Origin: an uncultured Christensenellaceae bacterium
GTDB lineage: Bacteria; Bacillota; Clostridia; Christensenellales; CAG-314
Length of the DNA: 64,000 nt
Assembly (NCBI GenBank): GCA_910585195.1
Contig: CAJUCX010000001.1
Coordinates: forward strand, 124,001 to 188,000
Direction of reading: 5' to 3'
Shown here in pieces: positions 52,277 to 61,614 of the stretch. Each line of letters begins with the position of its first letter. Positions within the stretch are counted from its first letter, which is position 1. The notes below the pieces were generated by a model. The model saw only the letters and a list, made by a program, of their open reading frames with translations. It ran no database searches and was not told the DNA's origin. Position numbers and translations under genes: made by a program.

Positions 52277-53443
52277 TCAATCTAAAATTTCTTTAACTAT
52301 GCTTATAGCCTGTTTTAACAAATCCCAATCTATGTTAAGCGGCGGCAAAAGCCTTACTCTGTCTTTTGCGGTAAGCATAAGCACTCCGTCTTCCATACCT
52401 TTGCTTACGACTTCCGCCGCGGTTATGTCTTTTACTTTAAGACCAATCATCATACCCAGCCCCGTTACTTCTTCCACGCGGTTGCAGCTCTTCAAACTGT
52501 CTTTAATAAATTTACCCTTTTTGCGCACTTCAGTCAAAAAGTCGTCGTCAATTTTTTCCAACACGACGTTTACTCCCGCCATAACTATCGGGTTGCCGCC
52601 GAAAGTCGTACCGTGATGAGAATATCCTAACACCTCCGCAGTTTTTTCATTTGTCAAAACCGCGCCGACCGGCAAACCGCCGCCGAGGCCTTTCGCCAAG
52701 GTCGTAATATCCGGTTTTACGTCAAACACCTGAGAAGTCAAAAGCCTGCCCGTGCGGCCTATGCCGCTTTGAACTTCGTCGGCTATTACCAAAATATCTT
52801 TTTCCCGGCACAAAGCGAAGATATCTTTAATAAAATTCTCATCCAACGCCTTTACGCCGCCTTCGCCTTGAACAAACTCAAACATAACAGCGCAGACGGT
52901 TTCGTCTTGCAACATTTCTTCAAGCATTTGACTATCGTTTGCCTTGCAATATGCAAAGCCCTCCGCAAAAGGAAAGAAGTAGTTGTGGAAGACGTCTTGC
53001 CCCGTCGCCGTAAGAGTAGTCATCGTCCTGCCGTGGAAAGAATCCGTCAATGTAATAATTTTGTTTCTGTTGCCGTAGCCGTATTTATCGAAAGAATATT
53101 TGCGCGCTATTTTTATCGCGCATTCGTTGGCTTCCGCACCGCTGTTGCAAAAAAACGCTTTGCTGTACTCTGTGGCGGCGGTAAGTTTTTTTGCCGCCGC
53201 GACCTGCGGCAAAGTGTAGTATAAATTTGAAGTATGGTTTAGCGTTTTTGCTTGATTGCAAACGGCATTATACCAGTCGTCGTTGCAAAAACCCAAAGAG
53301 TTTACGCCTATGCCGCTTGTCAAATCTATATATTGTTTGCCGTGCTCGTCGTAAGCAACCGCGCCTTTGCCTGAAACTATCTGCAAAGGAAAACGCTTGT
53401 ACGTGTTTATTATATAATCTTTGTCTGCCTTAAAAATATCCAT
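52277..53443 (-). CDS. argD: Acetylornithine aminotransferase
   Basis: Transfers the amino group from glutamate to N-acetylglutamate semialdehyde using PLP. The 388-residue class-III aminotransferase has the cofactor-binding segment FCNSGAEANE, the DEVQSGIGRTG motif with the PLP-contacting Asp, and the Schiff-base lysine in TTLAKGLGGGLPVGA. The ATG follows AGGAG, which overlaps the argB stop. It lies between argB and argF. Confidence 0.97.
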   Translation of the reverse strand: MDIFKADKDYIINTYKRFPLQIVSGKGAVAYDEHGKQYIDLTSGIGVNSLGFCNDDWYNAVCNQAKTLNHTSNLYYTLPQVAAAKKLTAATEYSKAFFCNSGAEANECAIKIARKYSFDKYGYGNRNKIITLTDSFHGRTMTTLTATGQDVFHNYFFPFAEGFAYCKANDSQMLEEMLQDETVCAVMFEFVQGEGGVKALDENFIKDIFALCREKDILVIADEVQSGIGRTGRLLTSQVFDVKPDITTLAKGLGGGLPVGAVLTNEKTAEVLGYSHHGTTFGGNPIVMAGVNVVLEKIDDDFLTEVRKKGKFIKDSLKSCNRVEEVTGLGMMIGLKVKDITAAEVVSKGMEDGVLMLTAKDRVRLLPPLNIDWDLLKQAISIVKEILD

Positions 53444-53447
53444 AAAT

Positions 53448-54308
53448 TTACTCCTGCAAAAACAACGTGCCTATGCCTTCGTTTGAAAGCATTTCTATCA
53501 AAATAGAGTGTTCTATCCTGCCGTCTATTATAGTCGCCTGCTTTACGCCGCGTCTTACCGCTTCCACGCAGCCGTCTATTTTAGGTATCATTCCGCCGGA
53601 AATTATACCTTGTTTTTTCAAAAACGGAACGTCGCTTACGTAAACCTTAGGTATAAGCGTCGACGGGTCGTCTTTGTCTTTCAAAAGCCCGACGGTGTCG
53701 GTCAACATAATCAAGTTTTCCGCTTTAAGTTGCGCCGCAATGCACGCCGCCGCAGTGTCCGCGTTTATATTGTAAACGTTGCCTTCTTTATCCGACGCGA
53801 TAGTTGCAATAACGGGTACGTAACCGCCGTTTAAGCAATCGATAACCGCTTTGGTGTTTACGTTTACGATTTCTCCCACAAAGCCGTAATCTACGCCGTC
53901 GTCTTGTTTTTTTGTTACTTCAAGCAAATTTCCGTCTATGCCGCACAGACCTATCGCATTGCCGTCTATGCCGTTTATGTAACTTACAAGTCCCTTGTTT
54001 ACTTTGCCCGCAAGCACCATTCTTACGACCTCTGCCGTGTCTTTGTCCGTATAACGCAGCCCGTTTATAAATTTGGACTTTATGTTCATTTTGTCCAAAG
54101 TTTCGTTAATTTCCGGTCCGCCGCCGTGCACCAAAACAACTTTTACGCCGACGGAGTGCAACAGCACGACGTCCCTCATAACCGCCTCTTTAAGGCTGTC
54201 GTTTATCATTGCGTTGCCGCCGTATTTTATGACTATTGTCTTGTCGAAATATTTTTTAATATAAGGCAGGGCGTTTATAAGCACCTGCGCTTTTTGTGCA
54301 TTATCCAT
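53448..54308 (-). CDS. argB: Acetylglutamate kinase
   Basis: Phosphorylates N-acetylglutamate. The 286-residue amino-acid kinase has the IKYGGNAM motif, the HGGGPEI glycine-rich loop and GGMIPKI near the C terminus. It is the usual arginine-feedback target, although the N-terminal helix associated with that control is short here. ATG at 54308 is preferred over one eight codons upstream that overlaps argJ; AGGA lies about ten bases before it. Confidence 0.96.
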   Translation of the reverse strand: MDNAQKAQVLINALPYIKKYFDKTIVIKYGGNAMINDSLKEAVMRDVVLLHSVGVKVVLVHGGGPEINETLDKMNIKSKFINGLRYTDKDTAEVVRMVLAGKVNKGLVSYINGIDGNAIGLCGIDGNLLEVTKKQDDGVDYGFVGEIVNVNTKAVIDCLNGGYVPVIATIASDKEGNVYNINADTAAACIAAQLKAENLIMLTDTVGLLKDKDDPSTLIPKVYVSDVPFLKKQGIISGGMIPKIDGCVEAVRRGVKQATIIDGRIEHSILIEMLSNEGIGTLFLQE

Positions 54309-54312
54309 AACT

Positions 54313-55533
54313 TTAAGTCCTGTAATCCGCATTTATTTTTACGTAGTCGTAAGTCAAATCGCAACCCCACGCCGTTGCCGTTTCGCTTCCCGAATTCATA
54401 TCGACGGTAATGGTAAACTCGTCGTTGTTTAACACTTCCGTCGCTTTTTCTTCGCTGAACTCGACGCCGGTGCCGTCTTTGCAAACTACTACGCAGCCTT
54501 TTGAAGAAGAAATTTCCACATCGATTTTGTTTATGTCAAACTCCCCCTGCGCATAGCCTATGGCGCAAAGTATCCTGCCCCAGTTTGCGTCGGAAGCAAA
54601 CACAGCCGCCTTCAACAGCGAAGAAGTAATTACGCTTTTTGCAACGCTTTTTGCAAGTTGCTTTTCAGGCGCGCCTTTAACTATGCACTCCATAAGTTTT
54701 GTTGCGCCTTCTCCGTCTTTTGCTATTGCTTTGGAAACTTTTGTAAGCACTAGGTTCAACGCAGACTTGAATATATCAAAATCCGCGCCGTCTGCCGAAA
54801 TCTCTTTGTTGCAAGCCTTGCCCGACGCCATAATAGAAAGCATATCGTTTGTGGAAGTATCTCCGTCAATGCTTACCATATTGAGCGTATCGGCAACCAC
54901 TTCTTTAAGTGCTTTGTCCAATGCCTCGCAGGAAATTGCCGCGTCGGTTGTTACAAAACACAACAGCGTTGCCATATTTGGGTGTATCATTCCGCTGCCT
55001 TTTGCTATTGCGCCTATCGTTACGGTTTTGCCGCATATTTCGCAACTTAAAGCATATTCTTTTTTGACCGTGTCGGTGGTCATAATCGCTTCCGCGGCAT
55101 TTGTGCTGTTTGCATAAGCCAAACCGTTTGCCAGCTTTTCCATTCCGTTTTTTATAGGTTCAATAGGCAAAGGCTGCCCGATAACTCCAGTTGATGCAAC
55201 TATAACGTCGTCTTTATTTATGCCGCAGCGTTCTTCTACAAACTGCGCCATAAGATTTGCCTTTTCCACACCGTCGGCGTTGCAAGTGTTGGCATTGCCG
55301 CTGTTGCAGATGACCGCCTGCGCTTTGCCGTCTTTAAGGTGTTCTCTCGTTACGGTAATAGGCGCGCCGTAAACCTTGTTTGTTGTGTAAACCGCCGCCG
55401 CATTGCAAACGTCGTCGGCAACTATCAAAGCCAAATCTTTTTTTGTTTTGTTTTTGCGTATTCCGCAATGTATGCCGCTTGCCTTAAAACCCTTAGGCGC
55501 ACATACACCGCCGTCAATCCAAGTGAAATTCAT
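54313..55533 (-). CDS. argJ: Bifunctional ornithine acetyltransferase/N-acetylglutamate synthase
   Basis: Recycles the acetyl group from acetylornithine to glutamate and may also use acetyl-CoA. The 406-residue precursor self-cleaves before the nucleophilic threonine T189 in KGSGMIHPNMATLLCF. The oxyanion-hole TGVIGQ segment is near residue 115 and the C-terminal cluster WGCDLTYDYVKINADYRT is canonical. The presence of argJ means the pathway uses the acetyl-recycling route. The ATG follows AGGAG. Confidence 0.97.
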   Translation of the reverse strand: MNFTWIDGGVCAPKGFKASGIHCGIRKNKTKKDLALIVADDVCNAAAVYTTNKVYGAPITVTREHLKDGKAQAVICNSGNANTCNADGVEKANLMAQFVEERCGINKDDVIVASTGVIGQPLPIEPIKNGMEKLANGLAYANSTNAAEAIMTTDTVKKEYALSCEICGKTVTIGAIAKGSGMIHPNMATLLCFVTTDAAISCEALDKALKEVVADTLNMVSIDGDTSTNDMLSIMASGKACNKEISADGADFDIFKSALNLVLTKVSKAIAKDGEGATKLMECIVKGAPEKQLAKSVAKSVITSSLLKAAVFASDANWGRILCAIGYAQGEFDINKIDVEISSSKGCVVVCKDGTGVEFSEEKATEVLNNDEFTITVDMNSGSETATAWGCDLTYDYVKINADYRT

Positions 55534-55541
55534 TTTTACTC

Positions 55542-56600
55542 CTAAAATGCAGGCGCAACCAAATTAAGCCCCGTATCTTCCTCCAAATTAAACATAATGT
55601 TCATATTTTGTATTGCTTGACCTGCCGCGCCTTTAACCATATTGTCTATTGCGGATACTATTATAAACCTATTCGTCCGTTCGTCAAAGTGCAAAGACAC
55701 GTCGCAGTAATTGCTGTATTTTACGTTTTTCAAATTCGCCGCGCTGCCCTTAGGCAAAACGCGCACAAACTTTTCGTTCTTATAAAAATCTTTATATAAA
55801 TCGTAAATTGCGTCGTAAGTGTAATTTTTGTCGTTTTCGTAACTGTCTTTCAAGTTTACGTAGCAGGTGGAAATTATACCGCGGTTTAACGGCAGCAGAT
55901 GCGGCGTAAAAGACACCTTTACGCTTTTGCCCGATAAACTTGACAAAGTCTGTTCAATTTCAGGCGTATGCCTGTGCGACGCAACTTTATACGGTGCAAA
56001 ACCTTCGTTGCAGTCGCAAAAATGCGTCGTCTGCGTCAAATTTCTGCCTGCGCCGGTCGCGCCCGACTTGCTGTCGATAATTATGCCGTTTTCCTCAAAC
56101 ATATTGTTTTTTACAATGGGCGCAAGAGCCAAAGCAATGCTCGTAGGGTAACAACCCGGATTGCCTATGATAGGCTGCCCTTTGTAACTGTCTCTCATAA
56201 GTTCCGGTATGATATACACGCTTTGCTCGTGAAGTTGCGGATATTTATAACTTAAACCGTACCACTCTTTATAATCCTGTGCGTCTTTCAAACGAAAGTC
56301 CGCGCCTATGTCTATAAGTTTAACGCCCTTTTCCAAACACTTTACGGCGATTTCTTCGCTTAAACCGTGCGGCAAACTTGCAAACACAACTTGGCTTTTA
56401 GCAAGCAAATCGTCCTCGTTTGTCAAAACAAGGTCGCATACGTTCAAAAAGTTTGGGTAAACTTCGCTAAGTTTTTTGCCCTCGAAACTTTTGGAACTTA
56501 TAGCGGCAATTTCCGCATAAGGGTGGTTGCAAAGCAATCTTACGAGTTCCGCTCCCGCATAACCCGTCGCGCCTATGACGCCTACTTTAATTTTATCCAT
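55542..56600 (-). CDS. argC: N-acetyl-gamma-glutamyl-phosphate reductase
   Basis: Reduces N-acetylglutamyl phosphate with NADPH. The 352-residue protein has the Rossmann motif GATGYAGAELVRLL, the active-site cysteine in GNPGCYPTS (near residue 148) and the HRHTPEIEQ segment. The ATG is preceded by GGAG. It lies between argH and argJ, four bases after the argH stop. Confidence 0.97.
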   Translation of the reverse strand: MDKIKVGVIGATGYAGAELVRLLCNHPYAEIAAISSKSFEGKKLSEVYPNFLNVCDLVLTNEDDLLAKSQVVFASLPHGLSEEIAVKCLEKGVKLIDIGADFRLKDAQDYKEWYGLSYKYPQLHEQSVYIIPELMRDSYKGQPIIGNPGCYPTSIALALAPIVKNNMFEENGIIIDSKSGATGAGRNLTQTTHFCDCNEGFAPYKVASHRHTPEIEQTLSSLSGKSVKVSFTPHLLPLNRGIISTCYVNLKDSYENDKNYTYDAIYDLYKDFYKNEKFVRVLPKGSAANLKNVKYSNYCDVSLHFDERTNRFIIVSAIDNMVKGAAGQAIQNMNIMFNLEEDTGLNLVAPAF

Positions 56601-56603
56601 AGT

Positions 56604-57980
56604 TTACTCCGCAAGTTTTTGTCTGATTTTTTCAATCTCTGCTTTTACGCACTGCGGAGCGGGTCCGCCGTCTATTTTTCTGCCGTTCAAACAGTTGAGT
56701 AAGTTTACTGCTTCATACACTTTTTTGTCAAACAAAGAACAGGCTTTTTTGTATTCTTTTATGCTCAATTCTTCCAGCACGGTGTTAAGTTCTATACACC
56801 TTGCCACAAGCGCACCGGTAATTTTGTACGCATCTCTGAAAGGCAACCCCTTTTTGACGAGATAATCAGCACAGTCGGTGGCGTTTATAAATCCCCTTTG
56901 TGCAGCCTTATACATATTGTCTTTCAATACGGTCATTGTATCGAGCATAGGTATAAGCGTCTTTAAGCAAAGTTTTGCCGTATCTACCGCGTCGAAGATT
57001 GCCTCCTTGTCTTCCTGCATATCTTTGTTGTAGGCAAGCGGAAGATTTTTCATCATAGAAAGCAGCGTCATACCGTCGCCTATTACCCTGCCGCATTTGC
57101 CCCTTATAAGTTCCGTTACGTCGGGGTTTTTCTTTTGCGGCATAATGCTTGACCCCGTGGCATAAGCGTCGTCAAGCTCTACAAACTTAAATTCCCACGA
57201 ACACCAAAGCACAATTTCTTCCGACAGTCTTGACAAATGAACCATAAGTATAGACAGCGCAGAAGAAATTTCCATACAAAAATCTCTGTCGGAAACCCCG
57301 TCAAGACTGTTTGCCGTTATTCCGTCAAACCCCAACAAGTCGGCAGTCATCTGTCTGTTTATTTCGTAGGTGGTAGTTGCAAGCGCGCCACTGCCCAACG
57401 GGCTTAAATTCATTCTTTTTGCTGCGTCCTGCAAGCGCGAAATATCGCGCAAAATCATTTCCGCATATGCGCATATGTGATGAGCAAAGGTTATAGGCTG
57501 CGCCCTTTGCAGGTGCGTATAGCCCGGCATAACGGTTTCTAAATTGTCGTCGGCAAGTTTGCACATTGTTTCCGCAAGTTGTTTTAACAGTTTAACGACA
57601 GACTTTACTTCGTCCCTGAGATACATTCTCAAATCCAACGCAACCTGGTCGTTCCTGCTCCTTGCAGTGTGCAGTTTTTTGCCGACGTCGCCTATGCGCT
57701 CCGTCAAAACCTGCTCTATAAACATATGTATATCTTCCGCATTAGGGTCGATTTGCAAAGCACCGCTTTCCAAATCTTTTTTTATTTGGTCAAGCGCAAT
57801 TACAATCTGCTTTGCCTCGTCCTGCCCGATAATACCGCAAGAGGCAAGCATCACGCTGTGCGCAATGCTGCCCTTTATGTCTTGCTTATACATCCGACTG
57901 TCAAAAGATACGGAGGAATTGAAATCGTTAACCTGCGAGTCAACTTCTTTGCTGAACCTGCCAGCCCACATTTTAGCCAT
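56604..57980 (-). CDS. argH: Argininosuccinate lyase
   Basis: Splits argininosuccinate into arginine and fumarate. The 458-residue protein shows the fumarase/aspartase-superfamily signature GSSIMPQKKNPD, with HTARSRNDQ and GYTHLQRAQP. The ATG at 57980 (MAKMWAGRFSKE) gives the normal length; a TTG eight codons earlier is less likely. It follows argG by 116 bases. Confidence 0.97.
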   Translation of the reverse strand: MAKMWAGRFSKEVDSQVNDFNSSVSFDSRMYKQDIKGSIAHSVMLASCGIIGQDEAKQIVIALDQIKKDLESGALQIDPNAEDIHMFIEQVLTERIGDVGKKLHTARSRNDQVALDLRMYLRDEVKSVVKLLKQLAETMCKLADDNLETVMPGYTHLQRAQPITFAHHICAYAEMILRDISRLQDAAKRMNLSPLGSGALATTTYEINRQMTADLLGFDGITANSLDGVSDRDFCMEISSALSILMVHLSRLSEEIVLWCSWEFKFVELDDAYATGSSIMPQKKNPDVTELIRGKCGRVIGDGMTLLSMMKNLPLAYNKDMQEDKEAIFDAVDTAKLCLKTLIPMLDTMTVLKDNMYKAAQRGFINATDCADYLVKKGLPFRDAYKITGALVARCIELNTVLEELSIKEYKKACSLFDKKVYEAVNLLNCLNGRKIDGGPAPQCVKAEIEKIRQKLAE

Positions 57981-58096
57981 ATTTTCACCGAGTATTTTTT
58001 TCAAACTTTTTATAATGCTTTTCTTTTAATAAAGCGTTGCAACGATTGCGGAAAATAATTTGCTAAACCGCAATTTTGCACAAGCAGATTTGCAAA

Positions 58097-59317
58097 TTAT
58101 TTCTTCTTGCTTTTCTGTTCCATCAACGCTTTTACTTTGATAGGCAGGCCGAACAAATTGATAAAGCCCTGCGAATCCATTTGGTTGTAGCAATCGTCCT
58201 CTGCAAAGGTAGCCATATCTTCGTTATAGAGCGAGTAAGGCGAGGTCGTGCCGGCGTTTATCATATTGCCCTTATAAAGTTTAAGTTTTACTTCGCCGCA
58301 AACGGTCTTTTGAGTTTCGTCTACAAATGCGCTCAACGCTTCGCGCAACGGCGTAAACCACAAACCGTTGTAAACCAAATCGGCAAACTTCAACGCAACT
58401 TGCTGTTTGAAGTGCTGTGTTTCTTTATCCAGACACAAAGTTTCCAAAACTTCGTGAGCATAATATAAAATCGTGCCGCCCGGGGTTTCGTATACGCCCC
58501 TTGACTTCATACCTACAAGCCGGTTTTCCACAATGTCGGCAATGCCTATGCCGTTTGCCCCTCCTATTTTGTTGAGTTCTTCAATCAAACTTACGCCGTC
58601 CGTCTTTTTGCCGTTGAGCGCAACCGGGATACCCTTTTCAAAAGTCAAAGTAATGTAAGTAGGTTTGTCGGGCGCCTTTTCCGGAGTAACGCCGAGTTCC
58701 AAAATTTTGTCGTACATCGGCTCGTTTGCAGGGTCTTCCAAATCCATACCCTCGTGCGACAAGTGCCACAGGTTTTTGTCTTTGGAGTAGTTTGTTTCCC
58801 TCGTAATAGGTATATTTACGTTGTGCGCTATGGCATAGTCGATTTCTTCGTCGCGCGACTTAATATCCCAAACACGCCACGGTGCGATAATCTTCATATT
58901 TGGCGCAAAGGCTTTTATTGCAAGTTCGAAACGCACTTGGTCGTTGCCCTTGCCGGTGCAGCCGTGGCAGATTGCGTCGGCACCTTCCGCCAAAGCGATT
59001 TCCACAAGTTTTTTTGCAATTACCGGACGAGCAAAACTTGTACCCAACAAATATTGATTTTCATATACGGCGCCTGCTTTTACCGTAGGGAATATATAAT
59101 CTTCTACAAATTCCTTAGTCAAATCCGCTATATAAAGTTTGGACGCGCCTGTCTTTTTTGCTTTTTCTTCAAGTCCGGAAAGTTCCTGCCCCTGACCGAC
59201 GTTGCCGGCAACCGCAATGACTTCGCAATCGTCGTAGTTTTCTTTAAGCCACGGAATAATAATTGAAGTATCGAGTCCGCCGGAATATGCCAAAACAACT
59301 TTTTTAATCTTACTCAT
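58097..59317 (-). CDS. argG: Argininosuccinate synthase
   Basis: Joins citrulline and aspartate at the expense of ATP. The 406-residue enzyme has the PP-loop AYSGGLDTSI (residues 10-19) and the CTGKGNDQVRFE and APWRVWD motifs. AAAGGAG precedes the ATG. It is the first gene of the operon argG-H-C-J-B-D-F. Confidence 0.98.
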   Translation of the reverse strand: MSKIKKVVLAYSGGLDTSIIIPWLKENYDDCEVIAVAGNVGQGQELSGLEEKAKKTGASKLYIADLTKEFVEDYIFPTVKAGAVYENQYLLGTSFARPVIAKKLVEIALAEGADAICHGCTGKGNDQVRFELAIKAFAPNMKIIAPWRVWDIKSRDEEIDYAIAHNVNIPITRETNYSKDKNLWHLSHEGMDLEDPANEPMYDKILELGVTPEKAPDKPTYITLTFEKGIPVALNGKKTDGVSLIEELNKIGGANGIGIADIVENRLVGMKSRGVYETPGGTILYYAHEVLETLCLDKETQHFKQQVALKFADLVYNGLWFTPLREALSAFVDETQKTVCGEVKLKLYKGNMINAGTTSPYSLYNEDMATFAEDDCYNQMDSQGFINLFGLPIKVKALMEQKSKKK

Positions 59318-59363
59318 AATAAAAATCTCCTTTGCCTGAAATCAAATATTCTTGACGCTATTT

Positions 59364-59391
59364 ATTTTACAACTTATATAAAAAAACGCAA
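59364..59391 (-). promoter_or_regulatory. Promoter for the arg operon
   Basis: TTGCGT (59386-59391) and TAAAAT (59364-59369) are separated by 16 bases, with a leader of about 40 bases. The -35 is inside an AAAAACGC-AA-GCGTTTTT dyad. Confidence 0.5.
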
Positions 59392-59446
59392 GCGTTTTTA
59401 TGCATATTTATAAATATTTTTCACCTTTTTATTTATAAAATTAGTT

Positions 59447-59470
59447 TTTATACATAAATTTATGTATAAA
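59447..59470. promoter_or_regulatory. Palindromic ARG-box candidate (ArgR operator)
   Basis: A perfect 24-base palindrome whose left arm is TTTATACATAAA. Its AT-rich T-A-T-N-x-A-T-A-A-A-T pattern resembles ArgR/AhrC ARG boxes, which precede arginine genes. It lies about 60-80 bases upstream of the -35. No argR gene is in the window. Confidence 0.5.
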
Positions 59471-59523
59471 TTAAAATTTTATGCATTTTGCGCTTTGACT
59501 GCGCACTTTTATGGCAATTAAGG

Positions 59524-59565
59524 CAAAAAAATAAAACGGAGATTTTTGCTTTTTCTCCGTTTTTT
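59524..59565 (-). terminator. Terminator after the DtxR/MntR-like gene
   Basis: AAAACGGAGA pairs with TCTCCGTTTT (59554-59563, 59533-59542), followed on the minus strand by TATTTTTTT. Confidence 0.88.
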
Positions 59566-59679
59566 GATGCCTAATTCAATTTTTGCGGTTTTTTCAATAA
59601 CCGTTTGAGATTGCTTTGTACAACCATATTTAATAAATTCCACAATTATAATTTTACCGTATTTTTATATTGATAATAC

Positions 59680-60048
59680 TTAATTTTCTTTTACAAATTT
59701 TTTAAGCACTTCAAACAACTCGGGACTTATCACGTGCTCTATACGGCAGGCGTTTTCTTCGGCAAGTTCTTCGTCGGCGCCTATTTTTACAAGCAGTTTG
59801 GTTATGACCAAATGTCTTTCGTAAATATCTTCCGCGCGCTTTTTACCTTCTTTGGTAAAAAATATTTCTCCGCTTTTTTCTATCGTGATATAGCCTTTTT
59901 TCGCAAGTAAATTTACGCCGCGCGAAACACTGGGACGAGAGTACCCAAGTTCTTCCGCTATGTGAATAGAATGTACGTTTGAACTTTTTTGTGCCAAAAG
60001 CAGTATCGTTTCGAGATACATTTCTTCGGATTCGCAATATTTAGCCAT
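59680..60048 (-). CDS. DtxR/MntR-family metal-dependent regulator
   Basis: A 122-residue regulator with a winged-helix domain (ESEEMYLETILLLAQ, HIAEELGYSRPSVSRGVNLLAKKGYITIEKSG) and the metal-binding dimerisation helix pair (KRAEDIYERHLVITKLLVKIGADEELAEENACRIEHVIS). The His/Glu ligands of the primary site are in ERH and RIEH, as in MntR. It lacks the C-terminal SH3 domain, as in MntR. Likely iron- or manganese-sensing; the target genes are not in the window. AAGGGAAA precedes the ATG. Confidence 0.93.
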   Translation of the reverse strand: MAKYCESEEMYLETILLLAQKSSNVHSIHIAEELGYSRPSVSRGVNLLAKKGYITIEKSGEIFFTKEGKKRAEDIYERHLVITKLLVKIGADEELAEENACRIEHVISPELFEVLKKFVKEN

Positions 60049-60107
60049 AAATAAATTTCCCTTGTTTTTTAATTAAGTTTACATTTGCAACCGACTGTAT
60101 TTTTACA

Positions 60108-60136
60108 ATTATAATATCTTTTCACAAATTTGTAAA
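60108..60136 (-). promoter_or_regulatory. Promoter for the DtxR/MntR-like gene
   Basis: TTTACA (60131-60136) and TATAAT (60108-60113) are separated by 17 bases. It begins immediately after the terminator at 60137. Confidence 0.7.
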
Positions 60137-60160
60137 GACCGCATTTAATAAAATGCAGTC
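60137..60160 (-). terminator. Terminator after the mtrB-pro operon
   Basis: On the minus strand GACTGCATTT pairs with AAATGCGGTC (one U-G pair) around TATT (60151-60160 with 60137-60146). It lies about 110 bases past the stop of the last gene; the T-tract is short (TTTAC). Confidence 0.6.
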
Positions 60161-60273
60161 CTGTTCTTTGCTTATTACCGCAAGCGGTTCAACGAGATAT
60201 TTCTATAACAAAGCGCAATCATTATTTTGCACAATATGACGCGTGTTTCAACATATTTGCGCACAAATTGCCG

Positions 60274-61611
60274 TCAAGATTTCTTGCGCAATACGACGAG
60301 CGTCTCGACGTTACTTGTCTGCGGAAACATATCGTAAGGTTTGCAGTATATCAAGTCGTAAGCCTGCGACAAATATTTTACGTCTCTTGCAAGGGTTGCA
60401 CTGTTGCAACTTATGTAAACTATTTTTTGCGGCAATGCAAAAAGTATTGCGTCGCGCGTAGTTTTGTCAAGCCCTTTGCGCGGCGGGTCTAAAACAAGAG
60501 ATATTTTTTTTGCTTTGTATGCGTCGCATAATTGTTTGAGTTTTATATTTACGTCTGCGCATATGTTGGTAAGATTGCTCAATCCGTTAAGTTTTTTTAG
60601 TTTGTCGGCGTCTTCCACCGCGTCTTTTACGATTTCTATACCAAAAACCTGTTTGCCGCTCTTTGCCAAAACTCCGCTTAAAATGCCTATACCCGAATAA
60701 GCGTCTATGATAATATCGCAGTCGCAATCGGTATGAGAAATTGCATCGTCATATATCTTTTCTCTTACGTCGTCGTTTACCTGAAAAAAACTGTTGGGCT
60801 GCAAGTTATATTTAATATTGCAGCAAGCGCCGTAAATTTGTTTAATGCCCGACAGATGAATCGTCTGCTGTCCCAAAATAACGTTTGTATGTTTTTTGTT
60901 TATATTTACAAACAAACCGTAATCGTCAAATACGGTTTTTAATTTTTCGTCGAGTTTTTGCCAACAAGGCAAACAATCTCCGTTTATTACAAGAGTTGCA
61001 AGCAACTGCCCTTCAGCATATCTTGCTACAATATGGCGCAGCAGTCCCGTTTTTTTATTTTCGTCATAGACGGAAACGTCGTTTTCATCGGCAAAGTCGC
61101 AAACGATGTCGCACAGTTTGTTTGCCCAATCTTCCTGTAAATGACAGTAAGGCGTAGGCACTATTTCGTGCGTGGCGCTTTTGTAAAACCCAACCGCTGT
61201 TTTTCCGCCGATTTTTGTAATAGGTATTTGCAGTTTATTGCGATACCCGTATTGTTTTGCGCTTGGCTCCGTCGGCAATACGTCAAAATTTATTCCGCCT
61301 ATTTTTGACAGATTGTTTTTGACTAAATTTTGTTTATACTGCAGTTGCAACTCATAGGACATATGCTGCAACTGACAGCCGCCGCATAAACCGAAAACTT
61401 TGCACTTCGGGCTTCTTCTGCCGTTTTGCGCCTTTTTTATCTTTACCAAATCCGCATATACTATTTTGCCTTTACAATAATTTGCCGTTGCTTCCACAAC
61501 TTCGCCGGGCAAGCAAAAAGGCACAAAGCAAGTGTATTCCTTTGTGTTTGCTATACCTTCGCCGTTTGTGCCCAATGCGTTTATTGTTAGTTGCAGATTT
61601 TTGTTTTTCAT
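60274..61611 (-). CDS. 23S rRNA (uracil)-C5-methyltransferase, RlmD/TrmA family
   Basis: Methylates a uridine C5 in 23S rRNA or tRNA. The 445-residue protein has an N-terminal TRAM domain (about 5-60), the 4Fe-4S cluster cysteines (CKVFGLCGGCQ at about 69-79, plus C156), the SAM motif DAYSGIGILS (about 308-317), DPPRKG and the catalytic cysteine in VYISCNSATLARD. Whether it is the RlmD, RlmCD or TrmFO-independent tRNA type cannot be told here. No ribosome binding site is obvious, so it may be coupled to proA, which ends three bases upstream of its start. Confidence 0.93.
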   Translation of the reverse strand: MKNKNLQLTINALGTNGEGIANTKEYTCFVPFCLPGEVVEATANYCKGKIVYADLVKIKKAQNGRRSPKCKVFGLCGGCQLQHMSYELQLQYKQNLVKNNLSKIGGINFDVLPTEPSAKQYGYRNKLQIPITKIGGKTAVGFYKSATHEIVPTPYCHLQEDWANKLCDIVCDFADENDVSVYDENKKTGLLRHIVARYAEGQLLATLVINGDCLPCWQKLDEKLKTVFDDYGLFVNINKKHTNVILGQQTIHLSGIKQIYGACCNIKYNLQPNSFFQVNDDVREKIYDDAISHTDCDCDIIIDAYSGIGILSGVLAKSGKQVFGIEIVKDAVEDADKLKKLNGLSNLTNICADVNIKLKQLCDAYKAKKISLVLDPPRKGLDKTTRDAILFALPQKIVYISCNSATLARDVKYLSQAYDLIYCKPYDMFPQTSNVETLVVLRKKS

Positions 61612-61614
61612 TGT

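Larger units (their letters stand above)
59318..59679. other. Intergenic control region upstream of argG
   Basis: No gene is present. It contains the argG promoter (59364-59391), an 18-base AAAAACGC/GCGTTTTT dyad at the -35 (59382-59399), a perfect 24-base AT-rich palindrome (59447-59470) and the terminator of the DtxR-like gene (59524-59565). Confidence 0.7.
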
